A stretch of DNA of 64,000 nt from Scenedesmus sp. ARA3 (Eukaryota; Chlorophyta; Chlorophyceae; Sphaeropleales; Scenedesmaceae), in assembly GCA_004335835.1 (NCBI GenBank), contig RWJK01001658.1:6312-70311 (forward strand), written 5' to 3'. Position 1 is the first letter of the stretch; the number at the start of each line of letters is the position of its first letter. The notes below the pieces were generated by a model. That model was not told the DNA's origin, made no database searches, and was given only the letters and a program-made list of their open reading frames with translations. Shown here one piece after another: positions 1 to 11,444 of this stretch. A program made the position numbers and the translations under genes.

Positions 1-1
1 G

Positions 2-62
<61 letters not shown>

Positions 63-92
63 AAGAAGGAAGTAAAGAAGGAAGGAAGGAAC
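1..92. repeat. Tetranucleotide microsatellite
   Basis: The window opens with a perfect run of the unit GCAG (about 15 copies, 1-60), which passes into an imperfect GAAG/GGAA purine tract to about 92. It lies upstream of, or inside an intron of, the GH88 gene. No coding content is seen. Confidence 0.95.
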
Positions 93-183
93 AAATGGTA
101 AGAGACATAGTGGCAAGAACACAGTTACAATGCACGCAAAATCTAACCACATTCCTGCTTGCACATCCTCACTGCACCCGCAG

Positions 184-252
184 GTCGCTGCCAACCAAGT
201 GCGCCCAGACGGCTCCACCTACCACATTGTCGAGTACTACCCCGACAACGGC
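184..252 (+). repeat. Intronic copy of the GH88 exon start
   Basis: This stretch is a diverged copy of the first ~69 bases of the exon starting at 315. Both copies follow a CCGCAG acceptor and encode nearly the same peptide (VAANQVRPDGSTYHIVEYY here, VAANHVRPDGSTYHIVEYH in the real exon). The repeat period is about 131 bases and the preceding intron tail is also similar. This copy does not continue into the rest of the exon and is in a different frame from it, so it is probably a pseudo-exon. Confidence 0.85.
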
Positions 253-314
253 AACACACCAACCATCTGCCTGCCCACATTTCACCTTTTTGCACCGCCA
301 CACAACATCCGCAG

Positions 315-932
315 GTTGCCGCCAACCACGTGCGGCCCGACGGCTCCACCTACCACATTGTAGAGTACCACCCCGACAACGGAGCCGTCATCCGCCGCTA
401 CCAGTACCAAGGCTACAAAGACAACAGCACCTGGGCGCGCGGCCAGTCCTGGGCAGTGGCCGGCTTTTCTATCTTGCACGCAGAAACAGGCTTGCCTGAG
501 TTCCTCGAGGTTGCAAAGCGCACTGCAGACAGATGGCTGCAGATGCTCAGCGAGCAAGAGGACCCTGCAAAGGGCTCCTACGTGCCAAAATGGGACTTCA
601 ATGCGCCGTATGATCCGGCAAATGACGGCCCGCGCGATACCAGCTCGGCGGCCATCACTGCACTCGGCCTGCTGCATCTGGCCGAAGCCCTGCCGGGAAC
701 AGAGTGCGGCCAGCGCTACCTGTGCGCAGCGGTTAACACGCTGCGCGCATTAGCATCGCCGAAATACCTGGCGAGTCCCGATGAGCCGCATGCGGCGGTG
801 CTGAAGCATGCGACCGGGAACCTTCCGGACAATGACAAGATAGATGTGGGGCTTGTGTATGCGGACTACTACTACCTGCAGGCCCTGAAGAAGTGCCAAG
901 ACATGGAGGCCTGCCGCAGCTACAGCCTGTGA
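315..932 (+). CDS. Glycoside hydrolase family 88 protein, 3' part
   Basis: This is the C-terminal ~205 residues of a GH88 unsaturated glucuronyl/rhamnogalacturonyl hydrolase, an enzyme class that removes unsaturated uronic acid from the end of polysaccharide fragments. Family landmarks are visible in order: a GSTYHIVEY strand, QGYKDNSTWARGQSWAVAGF, PKWDFNAP, RDTSSAAITALGLLHLA and the terminal IDVGLVYADYYYLQAL helix. The stop at 930-932 falls where family members end. The 315 boundary is an AG acceptor. Upstream exons lie outside the window, and an N-terminal signal peptide cannot be judged. Substrate specificity within GH88/GH105 cannot be told from this part. Confidence 0.85.
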   Translation, partial: VAANHVRPDGSTYHIVEYHPDNGAVIRRYQYQGYKDNSTWARGQSWAVAGFSILHAETGLPEFLEVAKRTADRWLQMLSEQEDPAKGSYVPKWDFNAPYDPANDGPRDTSSAAITALGLLHLAEALPGTECGQRYLCAAVNTLRALASPKYLASPDEPHAAVLKHATGNLPDNDKIDVGLVYADYYYLQALKKCQDMEACRSYSL

Positions 933-3004
933 AGTGTTGCATGTGTTGGCCTTTTGTGAGCGCACAGTTGACACAGCCGCCGGCGGCGGCGGCGGCTGGC
1001 CAGCATCCTTGTGCGGCACAGTTCGCAATACACAGAGAGTGATTATTGGGCCTGCAAGTGACATGTGGCGACAGCTAGCAGGCGCGTGCACTGGCATCTA
1101 GCATTGCGTTGTGAGGGAGCATGGTATGTTGGGCCGCTGCTCGCGCAGCTGTCACAGCAGCATGGTTGAAAGCGCCATGGCTGAAAGTGAGAGCTCCCTC
1201 TCCATGCCAGGCATTGTCGACACAGAGAACTCAATCCTTGGGTACAAAGCGAAAGTGCATGGTGTGCAGCGTTGTAGCTTTTGTATTTTATGTTATTGCA
1301 GCAGTATGGCCTTTGCAGCCAAACCCCAATGCAGCTGGTGGTGCTGGTGCCACCAGTGCACATGTAGTGGCCCTGGGGGAAGTAATTGGGTGTGCCAATG
1401 CAACTGGCCGCGTCGGCATATCATATTATGATCCTTATCCGCATCCACTGGTTTCTTCCCAATTGATCTGATGGTCGTCGTTTCAGGGCAGGATTGTGCG
1501 GAGTATTAGTGCAGAGTGGTTGTGTGGTCACAACAAGGCATCCAGCCAGTTTCAGCAACTGCGGTTAAGCTGACATCGGCAATCCTTGCCTGCATTGTGA
1601 AACACTGAACTCTTATCACTATGTTACAGTTGAGACAGTATGCCCGTAACAAGCAGCATTGCCAAGCATATATAATTGAAAGCAGAACCACCTGCCGCCG
1701 CATGCAACGCTTGCAGCCCTAGGGCTGGGCCTGCCAGGGCGCAGCACCACAAACAATCCTTTGGTCAGGAAAACAACAATCCTTCGGTCAGATGCCACTT
1801 CCACATGAGGCTGCGCACACACTGCTGCTGGCCTTACATCACAGGGTTCACCTGTACACCACCAATCCTCTACAAACCCTTGAACGCATGAGAGCATATT
1901 GAAAAAAACAATATTATTTTCTCTTTTGATGCACTGACTCATCTGAACTTGTTTGAGGCCAAATTGCACCCAGCAGCCATGCGCAACACGTGTCAAGATG
2001 TGGCCACGTGTGCATTCATTGCTGAACATGTCAGAACAAAGTAAGTGGCAGCTACTGAAATAGACACGCCGTAAGAAACAAGAGACATACTACGATCGCA
2101 CCAGTTGCTTAGCACTGCGATCACAACATCAGAGTTGAGGCTGTTCAGCTGCAAGTGGCACTAGCGGCTGCAAGCACCACCTGCAGCTGTTGAAGGTGTT
2201 CCCGTGCTCATGTTCTCAGCACACATCACAACATGGTCTGGTGAAACCCAGGCACACATCACCTACACCTGCCGCATGCAACATGCCGGGCACCAACATG
2301 GTCTGCACTTGCATTTGCCAAGACAAGATTAATGGTCTGCATTTGCCCAGACAAGATGAAAAGCTTGCTAATGAACAACAGTGCGCGAGAGACACACATC
2401 TGCACTGCGACTGCGGTGAGACTGACATGTTCTCTTGGTGAAAGCGTCAACATCTGCAATCCCGTGTAACCCTGGTCAAATGAACACATCCTTGTTCAGG
2501 AAACATGTCGTCAAGAAAGTCAAAGCATAGACTGGTTCACAACAACACATCACAACCATCTTGTGAGCTGGCACTGCTGCCGCCGTCTTTTGAAAAGCAG
2601 CCGATTGACTGCTGGCTGCACACCATCACAAGCCCACCCAAAGATCATCACAAACCCACACCCCAAACGCGCACGCAGAATCCTGTCACCCCACCCACAG
2701 CCTGCCATACTCGCCACATTGCTGCTGCTGCTGCTGCTGCTGCTGCTTCTGCCAATACCATTGCACAGCCAGTGCACCGGACCCCGACCACAAACTTTGC
2801 ATGCCACTGCTGCTTCAGCCGCTTGTGTGCAGCCGTCTGCCTGCTGCTGCGGCTGCTGCACGTGCCAGCCCTGTCAAGATGGAGACAAACGGCAATGCTG
2901 TGCTGCTGTTGCACAACAACAGCCTACGCTGCTCCTCCTTTAATGCGATAGTCTCGCATACTGCGCGGACGATTCTGCCAGCACACACTGGCTATTGTCA
3001 AGCA
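933..3004. other. Gene-free 2 kb stretch
   Basis: I see no coding exon here. It should hold the 3' UTRs of the GH88 gene (+) and of the giant Gln-rich gene (-), which converge. Possible TGTAA polyadenylation signals are 2465-2469 on the + strand and, on the - strand, the TTACA sites near 1623 and 1835. A short CTG run lies at 2721-2745. Short open frames here look random. Confidence 0.5.
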
Positions 3005-3140
3005 AGTCACATCAAAGCAACATGATGTACAATGCCTCACTGCTGCTGCTGCTGCTGCAATGCAGCCAGCGCTTCAGGCACTGACTGGCTGCGGTGCAGC
3101 AAGCTGGACCTTGCAGCACGCAGCACAGCAGCCAGCACGT
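3005..3140 (-). repeat. Downstream copy of the giant gene's 3' end
   Basis: On the - strand this repeats the last ~120 bases of the giant ORF (3139-3265), including the peptide SQSVPE, a short CAG run, a TGA stop and the following bases (stop context TGAGTCATGTTGTTTTAATG against TGAGGCATTG...). The copies differ by substitutions and small indels, so this is an old tandem duplication placed just after the real stop. Confidence 0.85.
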
Positions 3141-3159
3141 GACATTAAAACAACATGAC

Positions 3160-3583
3160 TCACTGCTGCTGCTGCTGCTGCTGCGATGCAGCCAGCTCTT
3201 CAGGCACCGACTGGCTGCGATGCAGCGAGCTAGATCTCGCAGCACGCAACACAGCCGCCAGCGTACCCAGAGACAGCGACTTCAGCGCAGCATTGGCAGA
3301 GCCATCTGCAGACAGCAGCTGCAGCAGCCGCTTCAGGGACTCATTGCTACAGCCTGCTGCCGCAGCATCGCCTGCAGCAGCTGCTGCTGGTGTGTGTGAT
3401 GCAACAGCAGCAGCGGCTGCATAGCTTGAGGGTGGGATGCGAGGGGAGGCAGTGGAAACTGGCCCTGGCATTGTGTAGCACTGCTGCTGCTGCTGCTGAG
3501 CGCGGTCCCAGTGGCTCTGCATCGGCTGCTGCTGCAGGCAGCTGCGGGGGCGCGGCGTCTCCAGGTCATCGGCATGTGCAAAG

Positions 3584-3625
<42 letters not shown>

Positions 3626-3953
3626 ACTGGCGAGATGTCCAGAGCTGCTGCCGCCGCCGCTGCTTCTGCTGCTGCTGCATGTGCACAATGATGAGCTGGT
3701 GCTGCACATGCTGCTGCTGCTGTGTCCCTGAAGCTGATGCTGCTGGCTGCTGCTGATGGCGCTGTACTGGGCACTGCCTGCTGCTGCTGCTGCTGCTGCT
3801 GCTGCTTGTCACTCTTCTTCTGCATCTTCTCCCTCCTGGGCCCATGCACCGCCTGCTGCCCTGCCACCTCTCGTCCAACTCCACCCACAACTCCCTCCTC
3901 ATGAGGCTGCTGCTGCCTCCCCTCACCACCCTGCCCCTCCTCCCCCTCCAAAA

Positions 3954-3997
<44 letters not shown>

Positions 3998-4703
3998 AGC
4001 TGCCGCAGCGAGGCCTTGGCCACCTGTCCCAGCAGCTCTCTGAGGTCCCTCAGGCTCATGTCAGCCAGGCTGGCATCAGGCCTGAGGGGGCTCAGGCTGT
4101 CAGGACTCAGGCTGGGGCCCTCAGGCCTGGCGGCTGCTGCTGCTGCGCTGCTGTTGCTGCCACTGTGATGATCAAAGGATGGCCGCATCCTGGGTGGTGG
4201 GCCTTGGAAGCTACCAGAGATGCTGCCAGTGTCACTGTTGCTGCTTCGTTGGTCGCTGACGTCACCGGGTGTGTGAGTATGTGAGGTGTCATCAGCGCCG
4301 GTGATGACACCTTGTTGCTGGCGGGCGTCATCGCCGGCAGGGATTACGCCCGGCGGCGCCAGCCTGGCAGGCCTGAGGGGGCTCAGGCTGTCAGGGCCCA
4401 GGCCTGAGGCAGCCAGGTCGTCATCACCCCCGAAGGATGACGCGCTGCTCATGCGGAAGGGGCTGCCAGCAGTGAAGCCAGCAGTTGCTGAGTCACCAGT
4501 AACGCCAGCAACTGCTGAGTCACCAGTGAGGCCAGCAGCTGCTGAATCATCATTGCTGGGGTCTGGCAGCGGTGTAGTGGCACGTATGCCTGCAGCTGCT
4601 GCGTCTGCTGCCGTTGTATCAGTGTTGGATGTAGTGAACAGTGACAGCTTGCTGCTGCTGGCAGCATCCCAGCTAGCAGCAGCACCAGGGCCAGACACTC
4701 CAA

Positions 4704-4739
<36 letters not shown>

Positions 4740-5244
4740 TGTCGGCAGCTGCCAGTGCCACTGCTGCACTCATGCCTCCCGCAGTAATAGTGCTGCCACT
4801 GTAGTTGAGCTGCCCAGCAGACGCCCTCGGCTCTGCTGCAACAGCCACAGTTGGCGCCTCTGAACTATAAACCCTCGTTCCAGTGTTTTCCGTCACCACC
4901 TGCTGCTGCTGCTGCTGCTGGCTGAGCTGCCTCATGCGGCAGCGCAGCTGCTCCAAGGAACCTTCACGGCCACTGTCTGCTGCTGCTGCTGCTGCTGCTG
5001 CTGTGCCTGAAGGCGCTTCTGACACCAGTGGCAACACAGGTGATGCAGCAGGGGTGCTGCTGAATGTTGTAGTGCTTGTGATGGTGGCAGGAGACAGCAG
5101 CAGCTGCGCCTGCCATGGCAGCGGCTGCTGCAGCAGCGGGCTGCTGGTGCTGCTGCTGTACCTGCCGGCAGATGCAGCAGCAGAGACAGCCACAGGCAGC
5201 AGCAGCGACTGGCGCTGCAGGCCGGCAGTGCTACTGGGGCTGTA

Positions 5245-5277
<33 letters not shown>

Positions 5278-5349
5278 AGGGCTTGTGCTGCTGATCAGTT
5301 CCAGTGAGCTCCTCACGCATGCATCACACAGCACAGCTCCAGCAGCCCC

Positions 5350-5388
<39 letters not shown>

Positions 5389-5764
5389 TTCTTCTGGCAC
5401 GCGTAGCTGCTGCCCTGGGTCATCATCAAACCAGCCTACACTGCGCGACGGAGTTGCCGCTGCTGCCATCGCCGCAGCCGCAGCAGCAGCAGGTGATTCG
5501 GCCAGATACGGCAGTAGCGCCCTGCTGCTGTTGCCTGCATGCCTGCTACTGGCAGCTGGGCTGCCGAGCAGCACATTGTCCTCAGACACAAGCCCGGCTG
5601 CTGAACCTGCAGTCATCACTCTCCCAAGCAACATTCCGCCACCAGCTGCCAGATTGGTTAAAGCTGCAGCACGTATCACCGCACCTAGCTGCTGCTGCTG
5701 GCTGCTTGATGGAAGCTGCAGGTCGGCTGCGCTGCTGGATGGCGTAGGCAGGTCCAGATTGTCT

Positions 5765-5797
<33 letters not shown>

Positions 5798-7264
5798 ACC
5801 AGCCCCTGCACCTGTTGTGTGAGCTGGCAGAACGCCGCACTGCCAAGCAGGCCCTGCAGCTGCTGCAGTGCAGCGGCATCCAGGCTGCTGCAGCTGAGCA
5901 GCAGCTCATTCAGAGCAGACACCTCGTCAAGCAGCCTGCCTAACAGCCCCGGCTCAATAGCACAACTGGCTGCCGTAGCTGTGTCACCAGCTGCTGCACG
6001 TGCCTCATGCTGCTGCTGCTGCTGCTGCTGCTGTAGCTGCAGCAGGTTGGCTGCTAAGCCTCCCAGCAGGTTGCTGGCATCTGCCAGCATGCCTGCAGCA
6101 GCAGCGTGCTGATCAGCATCAGAAGCTGCTGCTGCTGCTGCTGCTGCTGCATCCTGCTGCTGCTGCTGCTGCTGCTGCCACTCTAGGCGGTGGATCTGCA
6201 GTGCCTGTTCAAAGCTGGAGTGCAGAAGCTCCTGTGAACTCTGCCCGGCCCTACTCAGCGATCCAGCAGCTGATGCATCTGCTGCTGCTGCTGCCGGCCT
6301 GGCATCTTGCTGCTGTTCAGTGCTGTCTGCTTGGTAGCCACTTGCAGAAAGCCAAGGCAGTGCTGCTGCTGCTGCAGCCGAAGAGGATGGCAGCAGGGAT
6401 CGTGGTTCCCCCACCCCCAATGGTGTGAAAGTCCTGCTGACTGGCTCAAACAGAGGGTTGGTTGTCACACGCAGCTCACCAAGGCCGCCTCCACCAGCAG
6501 CAGCAGCAGCAACCGGCGGCACACTAATCTCCACCTCCTCATGCTCTTCCTCTTCACCTGCTGCTGCTGCTGGTGTAGAAATGGCCACAGTGATGCCAGC
6601 AGCACTGCCATCCCCAGTAAAGCTGCCGACTCGTGTTGCGTTTAGCGCATCAGCAGCTACAGCAGCAGCGGGCCCTGCAGCATCCTGCAGATGGTACAGC
6701 TGCTGCTGCTGGCCATACAGACTGCTGAGCCCCACAGGGGTCAAGCTGAGGCTGCTGAGCTCTGAGGGAGACAGCTGCAGTGCAGCATCACCCGCTGCTG
6801 CTGCTGCTGCTGCTGCTGATTGAGGTGATAGTGACAGGCCAGGCAGCCTCAGTGGTGCCAGGCCAAGCGCCGCCTGCAAACTCTTGTGCTGTTCAGCAGC
6901 TGGCTCTGTAGGTGGAGATGCTGCTGCTGCTGCATTCGCTGCTGGTGGCAGCAGCAGCAGCAGGCTGCCTGGGTGGCAGCGCTTGCCGCAGCAGCTGCAG
7001 CTGCCGTGCATGTCATCATTAGCTTGCTCACCACCATCGCTATCGCCTGCCACAGCAGAGGCAGGTGCGACTAGTGCTGCTGCAGGAACTTCATCACTGC
7101 ATTCTGCTGCTGCAGATGTTAGCCACCCAAGTGATGCCGCTGGTGCAGCAGCAGCAGCAGCTGCTGTTGAGCCGTAGCCAAATGCATCTGAGTGCAGCGT
7201 GCTTGTTGAGGCAAGTAGGTCCATCAGCACCTGCCGCTGCGCACTGTGCTGCCGCTGCAAGATG

Positions 7265-7297
<33 letters not shown>

Positions 7298-7471
7298 AGT
7301 GGTGCTGCTTCAGCTGGGGTACTCTTTGCAGCCGCCTGGTCCCTCCTGCCCCTTCCTGCTGCCACATCATCTAGCACAGGGCTGCTGCCTTTATTATGGC
7401 CATCACCAAACGCTGCTGCTGCTGCTGCTGCTGCTGAGTAGTTGCTCTCAGCGGCATTCTTGTGGTGCACC

Positions 7472-7523
<52 letters not shown>

Positions 7524-7784
7524 TGCTGGTGTGCTGCTGACCCTCAGCATCAGGCCAGCTGCTGCTGCTTGCAGTGCTGGCCCGCAGAGACAGCACTGGT
7601 GTAGCACCCGCAGCAGCAAGGTTGCCGCGGCTGCCAAAAGACACTGCCTGCTGGCTCAGCTGCTGCTGCTGCTGCTGTGCTGCGACAACAGAACTCAGCA
7701 GCAAGCCCACAACATCACCCTGCCTGGCTGCTGCTGGTGATGCAGTAGCACCAAGGTGTCCTGCTGACCCCTGCTGCAGCCAAA

Positions 7785-7822
<38 letters not shown>

Positions 7823-9934
7823 GCTGCATGTGCTGGGCTAGCCAGCAGCTCAGATTCCTCCGGCACAGGCCACAGCAAGCTGGACACCCAGCCAGCAGCA
7901 GAGCCTGAGCCGGCAATGCTGACTGTACTGCTTGTAGTGCCTGCTGCTGCTGACTGTACTGCCACTTGTACTGCCGGGGCAGCGACTGTGTCCAGAACCT
8001 GCTGATCTAAACTGTTGACAGCAATGTCTCTGTCGATGGAGATAGGCATGCGCACCTGCTGCTGCCGCCACTGCTGCCGCTGCTTGCCCCTCCTGCCAAG
8101 CCTGTTTGCTGCTGCTGCTGCTGCCGTGTCTGGCCAGCAGCAGTCGGTGAAAGCCAGGCTGGCAGTGCTGCTGATGCTGCTCACACGAGACAGCACAGAC
8201 GCAGACTCGTCTGCTGCTGCTGCTGCTGCTGGAAAGCCAGCAGGCCTTGTTGGTTCTTCCACCTGAGCATCCGTTGCACATCCTGCTGCTGCTGCTGCTG
8301 CACCTTGTGCGCAAACAGCAGATGAGTCACCTGCTGCTGCTGTTCCAGCTACTTGCTCTTGCTCTGGCTGCCAGTCAAGGCCTGCTGCACCGCACCACTT
8401 ATCAATGCTGCTGCAAAGCACCTGCTGCTGCCAGCCTGCAGGCCCTGCTTGCGTGCTGGCGCTGCTGCTGCTGCCATTGCGGGCAGCAGCCAGGTAAGGA
8501 TCCAGCGTCCTGCGTGCCCCAACGCCAAACAGATCTGCGGCTGCGGCAGCCGCCACAGCAGCAGCTTGCTGGCTGTTACTTCCACCTGCTGCTGCTGCTG
8601 CTGCTGGCCAGGACATCAGGCTTGCCAAGGCACTACCAGGAAGGAAGCTGCGATCCCACCTAGACAGGCTATGAGCTGATGCTACGCTGCTGCTGCTGTC
8701 GCGCCTGCTGAGCTGCTGCTGCCGCCGCTGCCGCTGCCGCTGTGACGGCGGCAGGGGCGGCAGCTGCGATGCTGCTGCTGCTGCTGATGCTGCTGGTGCT
8801 GCTGATGTGGATGATGAAACAACACGCTCACGCTGCTGATGTGGCCGTTTCAAGACCTGCTGCTGCTGCTGCTGCTGCTGGCGCCTCTGGGTTTGACTGC
8901 TGAGAGTTGCAGCAGCGCCGCTCACGGCAGTGTCAACTGCTGCCAGTGCCGGAGTGGGACTGGCTGGGGTGTTGGCTGGTGTGATGCTGCCAGCAGCAGC
9001 TGGCGACATCTCTACCGCTGCTGCTACTGCTGCTGCTGCTGCTGCAGGCGAGGTTGGCGGGGCTGGCAGCGGAGGCACATGTGCATGAGGGGTACCAGGT
9101 GAGCCCCATTCCATGCACCTGGGAGAAAAAGGGAGCCCTGCAGCAGGTGTTGGGGCCGGCGCTGCTGCTGCTGCTGCTGCTGCTGCTGTGGTGGTGGGTG
9201 TGGCTGCGGGGGTGGATGGTGGAGGTGTGGGTGTGCCGGGCTGCCATGGTGCTGCTGCTGCTGCCGGCGCGAGGTCCAAGGTTTTCAGCAGCTGCAGCAG
9301 ACGCCTCTGTGCGTCCTGCCTACTGCCTGGCTGCTGCTGCTGCTGCATGTCTGAGGCTGGCATGTCAGAAAGCTCTGCTAGCAGCGGTTGTGCCTCTGTG
9401 CTGCTCCTGCTGACACCCCTAGGGTAGTCTGTCACTGCATCGGCAGGGTACACAGCTTCTGCTGCATCGCCTGCAACTGTCTCTTCACTGCTGCGTGCGC
9501 TGTCCTCATCTTGTTCCTGTTCCAGTGCAGCAGCACCGTCCTGCATCACTGCTGCTGCGGCTGCTGCTGCTGCTGCTGCTGCGATCTGCTGCTGCTCCAC
9601 TGCTGCGAGGCGCCTATCTAGCATGGCAAGGCTCTCTAGTGCAGCATCAATCTCTGCAGCACTCAGCACTGGCTGCTGCAGTGGCGACTGCTGCTGCTGC
9701 TGCTGCTGCTGCTGTGGCTGCTGCAGGGGCCGCACTGCAGCTAAAGGTGACACAGCCACGCCTGTATCAGCTGAGACGGTTGCCAGCGCAGCAGCAGCGG
9801 CAGCAAGCAGCGCGCTGCTGCCGCTACAGCTGCTGGATCCGCTGCTGCTGCTGCTGCTGTCTGACCAGAGCTCGTACTCTACTGTGTTTCTGTAGTAAGG
9901 GGAGCTGGGCAGTTCATGTTGGTGTGGTGTGTGG

Positions 9935-9981
<47 letters not shown>

Positions 9982-10983
9982 GCGAGGGCTGTGATGGCTG
10001 CATCGGGCAGCACTGCTGCTGGTGGCGTCAGGATGCGGCACAGCTGCACCACACCACTGCTGCTGCTGCTGCCGCTGCCGCTGCACCTCAGCATCTTTTG
10101 GCCATACTTCGGGCACAAAAGCTGATGTGTTTGCAAAACCAGGCGTTTGTTCTGTGCCTGCTGCTGCTGCTGCATGCTGTGGTGGTGCGAATGTCGAGTC
10201 ATCGCCAGCAGCAAACACGGCAGCACGTCCAATTCCTGGTGCAAATGACACTGCTTTCTGCAAGCTCTGCTGCTGCTGCTGCTGCTGCTGCTGCAGCCTG
10301 CTAGCGGCGGCAGCAAGGTTGCTGAAGGAGTCTGCAGCCCTATCAACAACAGCAGCAGCAGCTGCAGTGCTCATGGGCATGCCGGCTGCAGGCATGCAAG
10401 GCTGGATGGTGCTGCCGCTGCTGTAGTCGTTCCTGCTGCTGCTACTGCTCTGCAGCAGCTGCTGTGCAGGAGCTGCGGCGCAGGCAGGGGCAGCAACATG
10501 TGCTGCTGCTGTGGGATGGTTGGCTGTGCTGCTGGCCTGGTGCTTGCTGGGCGGCTTCACAGCTGCAGGAATGCCTGCAAACAAGGACACATGCAACGCT
10601 ATCTTCATGTACATAATTCGATTGCCCACACGCTAACATGCCACCACAACATGCATGGGCACAGGTATTTACGCCAGCAGTACAATTTGCCATGGTGCTG
10701 CTCTACTTGACCCTTGTTGCTGCATGCAAGTGCCTACAATGCTGTATACGGACTATTCGACGACATTCAAAGTCATACAGCTGTCGATTGTCTTACCCTC
10801 TCGCTTGGCTTTGTGCAGCCACATGGAGAGCAGCTGCACGAAATGTCGAGACTCCGGCTGCAGCAGAGGCCCCTGAGCCCCGCAGCATGCACCTCCGTGA
10901 CGCCCAAACTCTGCTGTGGAAGACGTCGATGGCCTGGGCTGCGGATCACGCTTGCCTTGTTCAAACCTATCACTGGGCGCCAT
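3160..10983 (-). CDS. Giant Gln/Ala/Ser-run protein, two exons
   Basis: Exon 2 (10574-3160) is open for 7.4 kb. A good 5' exon (10983-10797) joins it across a 222-base GT-AG intron (10796-10575; donor GAGAGG|GTAAGA, acceptor TTTGCAG|GCATT) in matching phase, giving about 2533 aa from the ATG at 10983. The product is almost all low complexity: dozens of Gln runs (to ~17), Ala runs (to ~14) and Ser runs, separated by short unique segments. Two related copies of a SLSPDSLSPLRP motif, GLTGDSAVAGVTGDSATAG repeats and short Leu-rich helices (DLRELLGQV, LKRLLQLLSADG) occur near the C-terminus. No signal peptide, membrane segment or known domain is recognised. I infer a long disordered protein, perhaps a scaffold or regulator, but assign no function. 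The 7.4 kb open frame, against frequent stops in other frames outside the triplet runs, supports coding. Confidence 0.75.
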
Positions 10984-11444
10984 AGCTGTGATTCACCACC
11001 TGATCGCTACCTGTGATAGTGATCACACAAGTGATCGATTAAGCATACGGTAAAATTTGTTTTGAAATAGCTGGCAGCTTAAACAGCCCGAGTGACTGAT
11101 GGCTACTGAACGAGTTTCACGCAAGAGTGGAACATAATGTGCTGATTACAAAAACAACGACGTCAAAGGGTCAAATGAATTCATTGCAACCCATGCCGTG
11201 TTCGCATAGTCGCACATCTGTCATAACCACTGGTGGTTCAGGGAAGGACATACCTTGGAGCCCAAACCACGCATGTTGTGCTTGGCTGTAGCCAACTCAA
11301 GCTTACACTGTTTATCATTCACAAGTACGCATATATGTTGTATTTGATACCGTCGCCTCGTGTGTCGTGGTGTCCAACTCTACATCTTTTCTGCGTCAGT
11401 CATTCTCGTTGGCAACGTGCCCGGGTGTAGTTCATTGGCTTTCC
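10984..11444. promoter_or_regulatory. Divergent intergenic region
   Basis: This 460-base region separates the start of the giant gene (-) from the hydrolase gene (+), so it should carry both promoters. It is visibly more AT-rich than its flanks and contains GATCAC/GTGATC elements near 11000-11035. I see no convincing TATA box. Confidence 0.4.

Noticed and set aside
4883..6112. Long + strand open frames across the giant gene (409 codons and others)
   Set aside because: They are Leu/Ala/Cys shadows of the CAG tracts on the - strand and have no unique conserved segments.
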